A program made the position numbers and the translations under genes. Positions 56,390 to 64,000 of a DNA stretch of 64,000 nt are shown in pieces (position 1 is the first letter of the stretch; each line of letters starts with the position of its first letter). The DNA lies in assembly GCA_951640165.1 (NCBI GenBank), contig OX621245.1:18220330-18284329 (forward strand), given 5' to 3'. Below the pieces are notes generated by a model. That model saw only the letters and a program-made list of their open reading frames with translations, was not told the origin of the DNA and made no database searches. Source of the DNA: Pseudoips prasinana. Taxonomy: Eukaryota; Arthropoda; Insecta; Lepidoptera; Nolidae.

Positions 56390-56886
56390 TGGTAGAATAC
56401 TCGGTATAAGGCTGTTGAGTCGCAAGATCGAGACCCCAGTCGTGATTTTCTTTCGCCGTGGTCTCCTTCTGTGAGGCAGTTTTGCAGCAGAAGGAGGCCG
56501 CCGAACGGGATCGGGAATGAGCCGATCCCGCTCGTAGGCGGAGCAGGCGTCGGGGCCGCAGCGGCAGTGTGAGAAGTGTCCTCTACTGCCGCCACGTACT
56601 AGCGGCTCCGGGATGACAGCGATCTGTTTGGGGCGCAGTCGCTGTGCCGTACTGGCAGGAGTCGGCAATAGGGGAGAGCAATCCAAAGGAGCTCTCCCAG
56701 GGTAGGTGTCCCGACCATCTGGGACATGGCGCAAAAGGGGGGTACCGGAGCAAAAACCCGCGTTCCCGGGACTCCCCCATTAGGCGCCAAGAGAAGTCCA
56801 CGGCAGGTAGGTTTAGTCGGTGCAAGTCTGACATACCCACCCGCAGACACTTTTTACCCTCAGCCTTATCAAAAAAATAAATAAAA
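56390..56886 (+). mobile_element. GC-rich retroelement 3'-end-like block
   Basis: Markedly GC-richer than the rest of the window (about 56400-56870) and ending in an A-rich run (ATCAAAAAAATAAATAAAA). It contains GAAGGAGGCCGCCGAACGGG and GACTCCCCCATTAGGCGCC. Composition and the A-rich end suggest the 3' part of a plus-strand non-LTR element. Overlapping minus-strand frames with no recognised domain are not called as genes. The class is uncertain. Confidence 0.45.
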
Positions 56887-57819
56887 GGTATAACTACATG
56901 AGTAAAGTCAGTAATTTTGTAAGATTCCATCAAAACTAAAACGAAGAGTTTAAACGTAGCTCACGTAGCCGCATAAACCCGTTATGGAAAAACAAAACAA
57001 AACATAAATAGACATTCAAATTGTTTTATTTCCACCTACCGGCTCGCGTCTTCACCCATTATCGTAGAACGACAGTTGCATAAAAGGTGCCCTCTGACAT
57101 ACATTACACACTTTGCAATATTATACCTTTACTAATTGCCTCTATTTTCTAATAAAGCAATGCGCTTCCTAGGCCAACTGTAAACTTGTAAGACAAAACA
57201 TTTTATCAAAACTATCGTGTCGTTTGACTATCAACATTTTTGGAAAAAACTTCAAATGGATCAATAAGGAACTCCTATAATATCTTTTTACAATCTACTG
57301 ATGCACTATACGTACAGCCTTATATTATCTACATCAGATTTCCTCGTATGGCATCCAGGATATTCTGTTCTGGACCGACTGTGGACTGTGGTCTGTATTG
57401 TGAAGTCTCCTTAAGGTTTTGCAACTCTTGCAAATTGCCAACCTAAGAACTCAATTGATATTAATTTCAACTTGAAACCTTCACGCATTTCTGAGATAAA
57501 GGGTCTTGACAGACAGACAAACTATTTGACAATTAAGTTATAAGAGTTTTTTTTTATTTAAGATACGGACCCCTAAAAACAAAAGACAAACTGCACTATA
57601 TAGGTCATAGGTACAGGGGTTTTATTTGTTTTGACGGCTTTTATTTGCGTATGAATAGGACGGAAATAGGCAGCGAGGGTTATTCATTTGTTTGTCAAGT
57701 AGTTCGTGTAAGCCCATTGTGAAAATTATCGGACAAAATTGGAACGGTTTTTATAAAACGTGTGGAATGGCTTAATTCTATTATGAAGTTAAATAATAAA
57801 TAACCTGTCATAGTACGAG
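56887..57819. other. No gene; faint repeat piece near 57450-57600
   Basis: TTGACAGACAGACAAACTAT and ACGGACCCCTAAAAAC resemble the 'GACAGACAGAC...GGAACCC' parts of repeat family G or a relative. Nothing else recognised. Confidence 0.35.
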
Positions 57820-58035
57820 TGACTGTTGAATAGTAGTCAGTGGTCTCGAGTTCAATCCCAAGGCGCCCATCAATGGCTTTTTAAATTCATCGGTACATAA
57901 GAAATGAATTATCACGTATATAAAACGGTAAACGAAAGCACCGTGAGGCAACCTGCTAGCTTCGAGCTGGTTTATAAACTACTCCGCTTAAGCCAAGTTG
58001 ACTATGACTTGGGACCAATTCGCAACATTCTTCAA
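57820..58035 (+). mobile_element. SINE-like repeat, family E
   Basis: GGTCTCGAGTTCAATCCC is B-box-like. Further on are ACGAAAGCACCGTGAGGCAA and CCTGCTAGCTTCGAG, matching the body style of a common lepidopteran SINE ('CGTGAGGAAACCTGC'). It is old and diverged. Confidence 0.5.
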
Positions 58036-58221
58036 CAAAATAACAAAAGAAACTCGTAAATCAGTTCGGGAATTCTGGAGTAATCGATTTACATATACGA
58101 TAAACAAAAAAATATGAAAAATTGACGGCCTACCTTCCACTTTTCTGAACTCGGTAAAAACCTATTAACAGCAATTAAATATATATAAATGTGACATAAA
58201 TTTAGCCTCATTTATGTGAAT

Positions 58222-59516
58222 ATAAAGTTAACGTAGAAAACTATCGACCAATTTCTGTATTACCATTTCCAAATTTTTTTAAAAAATCTTATATAGTAGA
58301 TTACATAAACAGTTTCTATAAATTTTCTTACCGATAAACAATATGGTTTTCGTCCTAAATCGAACACTTTGTCAGCTACAGTCGATCTTATCACAAAAAT
58401 AAAAACTAGCATAGACCAAAAACTGGTGGCTTTAGGTTTATTCGTAGATTTAAAAAAAGCCTTCGATACTGTTAGCCATGAATTGCTACTAAAAAAACTG
58501 AAAGCGATTGGTATTACTGGGGTGGCATACAATATGTTCAAGTCTTACCTGACGGAAAGGTTTCAAGTAGTGAAAATCGCTGACTGTCAAAGTAGCCCAC
58601 AAAAAATAACCTGTGGAGTTCCCCAAGGTTCTATTTTGAGTCCTTTGATGTTCCTAATTTATATAAATAATATTACAGACATAGGAGTACGGGGTGATAT
58701 CTCACTTTATGCCGACGATTCATTTCTATTTTATTTTGGTAGTAAAGTTGAAACGCACAAGATGATCTAAATCATTTATTTGATTGGTTTCAGTATAATC
58801 TATTGACAGTTAATACTAATAAAACAAAATATACAATATTTGCTGCTAAAAATAAAAAAATTCAAACACACCATACCCTTAACATAAACGGTCAAATATT
58901 ACAAAAATCCAAAGCTGAAAAATACCTAGGACTCATTTTGGATAGTGACTTACCATGGAAGTCACATATAGAAAAAATTAAAAATAAGCTCTCAGCCTTA
59001 ACAGGCGCATTGCGTGGCATTGTACGTTGTCTTCCCCCAAAAGTTTGCTATGTAATCTATAACTCCATGGTGAAACCCCATTTAGAATACCTTATAGAGA
59101 TATATGGTTCTACTTACAAATCTAACCGAAGCATCTTGCAAAGAGCTCAAAATAAAATTATTAAAGTCCTTTTTAAATATAAGTATCGCACGCCTACACT
59201 AAAAGTTTACAAAGACACAAAGATAATGAATATTTCACAAATATATAGATATAATACATGTTTACTTGTACACAAAATATTAAATAAAAACATACATACA
59301 CAAATCACGTTTTCCAAAAAATCGTGCACTCAAAAAAGGTACAGAACTAGACAAGCAAATAATATAGCCCTTCAGGCCCCTCGGACAAACTACGGGAAAA
59401 GTACTATACTGTATGAAGGAGCAGAGCTTTACAATAAATTGCCTAAACATGTAAAAGACCAGAAGTCCATATATACCTTTAAAAAAGCTTTAAAAAACAC
59501 ATTTTTGAGGATTTAA
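58222..59516 (+). pseudogene. LINE reverse transcriptase fragment, frameshifted
   Basis: The first piece shows VENYRPISVLP before stops and a frame change near 58330-58345. The second (58369-58770) shows LGLFVDLKKAFDTVSHELLL, CGVPQGSILSPLMFLIYIN and SLYADDSFLF (the YADD active site), ending in a stop after a frameshift near 58760. The third (58803-59516, 237 codons) holds the C-terminal part (NKTKYTIFAAKNKK, KYLGLILDSDLPWKSHIEK). The endonuclease is missing because of 5' truncation. The two frameshifts make it inactive. Confidence 0.88.
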
Positions 59517-59662
59517 AATAGTAAAACTTTTTCTTTCTATAATATCCACATGAACTGTCTCGTCGCCCTAACTTAACTTATTTAGAAATGTTGTTTTCTC
59601 ATATAAGTGAAATGTATGTATTTCTTTTTGAGAAAATAAAGTTCTTAAACCTTAAACCTTAA
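58222..59662 (+). mobile_element. LINE (Jockey/CR1 superfamily), 5'-truncated
   Basis: Begins inside the RT at the NYRPIS motif and ends with a 3' UTR and the tail CTTAAACCTTAAACCTTAA. Coding is split over three frames. Confidence 0.8.
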
Positions 59663-60732
59663 TATTTCATCCAAAATAGGCCTATCAGGATACACTTAGT
59701 CGCGGCAATCATTTGACTGAAAAAGTATATATCGGTTTACTTCTTCCCGTACCCCAACAACCTCGCAGTACTAGATAGTCAAGAACATAAGCAACATTTT
59801 GATCTACAACTTTTGATAATTTTTAAATTTTATTTTCATACAGTTATAAGTGGTAATTTAATTTCCCGCTTGAATGTTTACAACTCTACGAGCATCGCAA
59901 AGACGCGCACACTCGTGGATTCTTACGTTTTTCGCGCGTCGTCCTTACGAAGTTGAAACATTGACCTACAAATATAACGATTTTTTTTTCTATGTATTGA
60001 GTTATGTCCGAATTTGTAGAACAAAAGTTGTTACTTATGATGTTAGCAAACTGGTCCTGCGATATCATTGGATTTTTACAAATAAACAACGTTCGTCCTT
60101 GGGAAATTAATCCCTGCCGCGGGGTCGTTTACAAAAATATAATTGATGGGACATATGTACATGTACACCACCATCATTTCCAACGAAATTACACGTCTAA
60201 AAAAAATATAATTTCATTTTAATTTCACGGCATATTTTCCGCAAACAGAAACAAATAACACATGTTAAGGAAAGCTTAAGAATTTCGTTTCTAATGATCA
60301 AGCTCCCAATTTGTTACGAGGTTCTGGCATTACTTATTACACATATTATTTTAGTTTAGTATCCCGTAGCCAAAACAAACGGCAATAGTTTCATCATACT
60401 CAAAAGTTTTATGTCTTCTTCGTATTACTACAAATAATACTTCAAGAATTAATATCTAGACGCTTAGAAGTAACAGCTGCTTCAACATTTATGTTAAAGT
60501 TATCATATAGCAACATTTGTTCGGGACTGTGTATGGTTTAAGATCTAACGTAGACTATTAAACGTTATCAGCAGCTTAACAAAAGAAAAAGGTTGTTCTT
60601 TATAAAAAACAAGCTTTATAGTGTTAGACAACAACTTAAAAGTTTTATTACTGTTTTAAAAACATAGAACCAAGTTGCTTTCATACAACAGTTATTTTTA
60701 AAAGTTCATTGCCACGGCAAGCTCCATGTACA
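59663..60732. other. No gene; small SINE piece
   Basis: At about 60109-60165 CCCTGCCGCGGGGTCGTTTA is a minus-strand end of family C. The remainder is unrecognised AT-rich DNA. Confidence 0.4.
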
Positions 60733-60849
60733 CACGGCTACATATCAAGCTATACATTTCCAATATAAGCGTACCTGTCATTACATGGAAATCCTATACA
60801 AAGCGATATTAGCTTATACTGGAAATGTATAGCTTGATGTGTAGCCGTG
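60733..60849. mobile_element. GTAC-ended palindromic MITE, family 2
   Basis: 38-bp inverted repeats, 60733-60770 and 60812-60849, pair at 36 of 38 positions (CACGGCTACATATCAAGC left). GTAC lies just outside each arm (with A or G between). The terminal motif CACATCAAGCTA is shared with MITE family 1. No coding capacity. Confidence 0.75.
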
Positions 60850-60996
60850 GGTACCTACTCCGAAAATTTTAGCCACCTGTAGGTACCAAAACCGAATGTT
60901 AATAAGACCAGTATCTATCGAAGTACAGCAATAAAATGCACATTTTAAAACACTGTGGTTATACTATACTTATCCACCATATACAAAGTTACTTAC

Positions 60997-61418
60997 TTTT
61001 ATGACATGAAAGACTTTGCCGGGTGCTTCATCAAGGAAAGTCTCCACTTTTGACTAAGAACACTTTGGATTTTTTTAGGTTTAAATCCATCAGACATCCT
61101 CTTCAGATACGCTATTAATTTTGAATATGTGTCCAGTTTTACGTCGTTATACGACTGTTGATTATAGCATTGAGTTGGTTCTCCAAAGAGTAGAAGGTTG
61201 TTTAATTTTGGCTAAGTACTGGAAGTGAGCCAAAGACACAGATTTTGAACATTCTTGGCTGCCTCTTGCATTTTTCATTCAATAAAATTACCAAAGACTT
61301 TCATATATTTTTCCCGCGATGTTGCAGTTAATAGATTATCCATCACATTTCTTGCGTCAGTTATAATACTTTCAAGAGTTAATACCATACTTTCTATACT
61401 GTCACTTGAAGAATTCAT
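60997..61418 (-). pseudogene. Crypton-like / tyrosine-recombinase N-terminal domain pseudogene
   Basis: From an ATG at 61418 the minus strand reads MNSSSDSIESMVLTLE and continues with KYMKVFGNFIE before a TGA. In other frames it shows QYLAKIKQPSTLW, then LDTYSKLIAYLKRMSDGFKP, then ETFLDEAPGKVF. At least two frame changes and stops separate these. The end is AAAA/GTAAGT (donor-like, 60996-60991). The order of pieces resembles, from memory, the N-terminal part of insect proteins with a SAM-like phage-integrase fold (KPSTLWS..., KPKKSK..., EAPD...). The catalytic domain is absent. The identity is an inference; it may be a degraded host gene copy instead. Confidence 0.45.
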
Positions 61419-62037
61419 TTTTCAAAACAAAACCATGAAGTTCTAACAATCTATGAAAGTTTACAGAAACGCGGGCTGTAATATAGTTCGCACGTTGTTA
61501 TTTTTTTAATTTTTTTATTATGCCAGCTCGTAGCGGCGCCGATATGTATGGGCCGTCGCGTCGTACAATATTTGCGTTCGAATGAGCGGAAAAGTGAGCG
61601 GCAAAGATAATTTCTGCGCACTTATAAAGAGGATTAAAACTCATTACTTCCCGCTAAAAGTGTCTTATTGAAAACTCCACCATTTGGTGCACATAAAGGC
61701 GAACCAATCTACCTTTTCGAATAGATGGAATGAAAAATAAATTAATTGCTATTAGAAAAAAGAATTTAAACATCCCCTCTTTTTCTTTCCTGTTGCCGAA
61801 GAAATAGTTTAATATATTATGATATTTTTATTACTATATCTACTACACTATTATTTTACTATACTATTATTATTTATTATGAAAAATAACGTTCAAGACA
61901 CTGGGAGTAGAGTTTTTATGGTCACCTTCCAAATTTGGCATCAGACTAGCTCTATGACATTAGAATATTGCATTACTTAATTTAGATAATAAGTATTATG
62001 TAAGCAAAATTTCAACTCAATCGAATGCCGGAAGTTG
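61419..62037. other. No gene; short GC-rich block
   Basis: 61530-61625 is CpG-rich (TCGTAGCGGCGCCGATATG, GGGCCGTCGCGTCGTAC). It is possibly the end of an unidentified element or a regulatory patch. Confidence 0.3.
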
Positions 62038-62304
62038 ACGGGCCTGTTGGCGTGGTTGGTAGATACGCTGCCTTTCATGCCGGAGGTCGTGGGTTCGATT
62101 CCCACCCGGGACAAATATTTGTGTGTATGAACATGTCTGTTTGTCCTAAGTCTGGGTGTAAATTATCTATATAAGTATGTATTTACTAAAGAAAAATAGT
62201 GTATGTAGTATATCAGTTATCTGGTTTCCATAGTAACTACAAGCTCTGCTTAGTTTGGGATCAGATGACCGTGTGTGAATAATGTCACAGGATATTTTTT
62301 TTTA
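62038..62304 (+). mobile_element. tRNA-headed SINE, family B, copy 3
   Basis: ACGGGCCTGTTGGCGTGGTT head, B box GGGTTCGATTCCCACCC, GTCTGTTTGTCCTAAGTCTG, and ACAAGCTCTGCTTAGTTTGG. The tail runs directly into the mariner at 62305. Confidence 0.85.
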
Positions 62305-62909
62305 TAGGTTGAGAAAAAGTTTCTTTGCATTTTTTAAGAAAATTCAAAACATTTTTATTGTAGTTTATTTACATTTAACTAAAGTATGAAGGTACCATTT
62401 TATTCGATAAGTTTTTCCGTTGTAGTTACGGACATGATTCCATTGCTATAGAAATTTTGGGACTTCTGATCAAAATATCGCGGCAAGTGGTTTTGGCAGT
62501 CCTCTCGTGATGTTAACCTAACACTGCCTAAAGAATTCTGAAAAGATGCCGATCTTGCTCCACTTTTTCAAAAATGGCATATGTTTTATACATAATAGGG
62601 CGACCAGAGTGACGCTTAAACCAAATTTGTGCTACTCTCGCAGATACTACACTAGGTCCATAAATATTACATTTTTTTTCCGCGGCTTGCGTTGCATTTT
62701 TACCTTTTTGTAGTAAAATTTTAAAATGTACCGAATTTTTTCATTAGATTCACTTATCTATACAGTACGAAAAACGAATGAAAAGCACACATTTTCCTAA
62801 TTTGAATTTGGAATTATGTTCTTCCAGCCAAATACAAATAGTATAGCTAAAGAGATTGTATGACAAGTTCATACATATTATAATGCGAAAAGGCTTTTTC
62901 CCCAACCTA
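62305..62909 (-). mobile_element. Mariner element, internally deleted
   Basis: Ends TAGGTTGAGAAAAAGTTTCT (left) and, on the minus strand, TAGGTTGGGGAAAAAGCC (right) are inverted-repeat-like over about 26 bp and sit on TA. The 605-bp length is less than half of a typical mariner. It appears inserted in or beside the SINE tail. Confidence 0.8.
62330..62755 (-). pseudogene. Mariner transposase remnants
   Basis: The N-terminal HTH region is readable on the minus strand: NEKIRYILKFYYKKGKNATQ and VVSARVAQIWFKR. Then comes SGRP with part of the linker missing, then IFEKVEQDRHL. The remainder, in other frames, resembles the C-terminal end (RGLPKPLAAIF, SQKFYSN-like). The catalytic core is deleted and there are stops, so it is inactive. 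The protein would bind its inverted repeats and cut and paste at TA sites. Confidence 0.7.
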
Positions 62910-62989
62910 ATATGTCAAATTTTAAGAGGTGTTGAAATAAATTGAGATGGTACTAGACTTTCATCCGCTACCCAAACAAGTCTCAAGTT

Positions 62990-63304
62990 AGTCTAGCGGT
63001 AGCGTGTTCAACCACAGTTAATGAGGTAATGGGTTCGAATCCCGGGTCGGGCATGCAAGTGATTATTAGGAATTTCTGTTAAGAAAATTTCTCAATATGA
63101 GCATGAAATCTAGGAGTAGGCGGTATCGCAGCCCCGTGCCTCGGAGAGCACGTAAAGCCATCAGTCCTATACCTGACCTCTTTCCGGTTGTGTCGCTGTC
63201 ATCCCATCGGTTTATGGGAGTCATGGAAAATAAAGTGCCCCTGGGTTTTCGCACACACTTGTGCACCATAATATGTATTTATATATTATAGTGCACAAGT
63301 GTGT
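62990..63304 (+). mobile_element. tRNA-headed SINE, family D, copy 2, with inverted end
   Basis: Head TTAGTCTAGCGGTAGCGTG with B box GGGTTCGAATCCCGGG, then GCCCCGTGCCTCGGAGAGC and CCTGACCTCTTTCCGGTTG. It ends in an inverted duplication (arms 63253-63274 and 63283-63304, 1 mismatch). Confidence 0.85.
63253..63304. repeat. Inverted duplication, 22-bp arms (1 mismatch)
   Basis: Arms 63253-63274 and 63283-63304 pair at 21 of 22 positions with an 8-base loop. The sister copies at 44064 and 55510 continue normally instead. Confidence 0.85.
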
Positions 63305-64000
63305 ACGTAAACACAAGGGCTCCTGGTTGATTTCGGCGGCCAGTTGTTATTTATTTTATAACTACTAAAATACTGAGCTTCTTTTGATGTAAACTTCTTC
63401 CACTGAAGTTCGCTGTATTCAGATGCAGTTCCAGTATTAAGGGTCAGTAGAAGTACACTACTAGGTAGCACTGCAATTTCTTTTAAAATCTATATGTGGT
63501 AATAGACCTTTAAAAGTTAAACCTTTGAAAAAACCACACAGATTTCTTCCACATGTACGAAACACGTGTACATTAAAACTTATTTAGAATAACAAATAAT
63601 GTTATGTTTATGTAGATTAAACATCCAAAAAGTTTTAAAACAGGAAGCATAACCTATGTTATTTCAAGTTGTATAATTTAACATTTTCATTTACAAAAAC
63701 ATAACTCGAATATTTTGGCTAAAGACCAACCGTAGAAAAGTTAACATATTATTTTAACTGTAACAGTAAGTACAGATATGCTGAAAACTTTACCATTAGT
63801 CATAATAATGTAAATATTAACTATATATCAAATATTTTAGATGTTATTACATAACGACACTTATAAAAGCCGTCATCTTTTAACATCATCATGTTAACGT
63901 CACATAACGTCAATCATTGCTGCGCCATTTCGCATGGAATGACGCAGCAATGAATGGTAAATTTGTTACATATTTTAAAATACTTATATATATTACTAAC
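63305..64000. other. No gene; 16-bp inverted repeat
   Basis: Arms 63914-63929 and 63938-63953 (TCATTGCTGCG...) pair with one mismatch. Otherwise AT-rich and unrecognised. Confidence 0.4.

Noticed and set aside
56218..56933. Overlapping minus-strand frames of 83-125 codons in the GC-rich block
   Set aside because: High GC content lowers stop frequency. No domain is visible, and the A-rich tail indicates the plus strand is the sense strand.
62982..63055. tRNA-like sequence with A and B boxes (also at 5563, 8444, 49401, 54893, 55510)
   Set aside because: The boxes belong to SINE heads. No full cloverleaf with paired acceptor stem is evident, and each is followed by a shared SINE body.

Overview
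This window looks like a piece of a lepidopteran (moth or butterfly) nuclear genome. It is strongly AT-rich, has no operons or ribosome-binding-site-led genes, and is packed with interspersed repeats. The organism call rests on Lep1-like Helitrons (5' end TCCTACTGATATTATAAA, 3' end CTAG before a T), several tRNA-headed SINE families, RTE elements with (GAT)n tails, a repeat beginning with a 'GGTTTCCGTAG' type motif, and one spliced exon of an insect tachykinin/natalisin-type neuropeptide receptor.

Layout. 0.9-3.3 kb: broken RTE retrotransposon. 5-11.4 kb: cluster of about 140-bp GTAC-ended palindromic MITEs among SINEs. 12.9-20 kb: SINE copies, an old 'GTTTCCGT' repeat and RTE debris. 20.8-26 kb: a near-complete, apparently intact CR1-like LINE (ORF1 with coiled coil and FP-like C-terminus; ORF2 with endonuclease and reverse transcriptase), apparently sitting in an older Lep1-like Helitron. 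26.5-33 kb: three head-to-tail copies of a 2.28-kb non-autonomous Helitron joined exactly CTAG/TC. 33.2-37.6 kb: a Ty3/gypsy element with 151-bp LTRs differing at one base and a 5-bp target duplication, but frameshifted. Helitron flanks and LTR element appear nested in an older Helitron-like repeat ending near 37.95 kb. 39-44 kb: SINEs, an RTE 3' half and a complete short Lep1-like Helitron. 45-47.3 kb: 5'-truncated Jockey-like LINE (minus). 47.7-48.5 kb: decayed Tc1-like transposase. 54 kb: the receptor exon (minus). 55-60 kb: SINEs, a GC-rich repeat and another 5'-truncated LINE. 60.7 kb: a second GTAC-ended MITE. 61 kb: a frameshifted sequence resembling an insect Crypton-like tyrosine-recombinase protein. 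62.3-62.9 kb: an internally deleted mariner. 63 kb: a further SINE.

The only host protein-coding sequence supported with confidence is the 197-bp receptor exon at 53982-54178. Candidate exons (7711-7869, 10499-10591, about 40704-40880, 53240-53297) are weak and product-less. Most of the window therefore behaves as intron or intergenic DNA colonised by mobile elements. The most interesting structures are the tandem Helitron array, the set of near-perfect inverted duplications inside repeat copies (suggesting replication template switching), two MITE families sharing terminal motifs, and SINE families that share 3' bodies but carry different tRNA-like heads.
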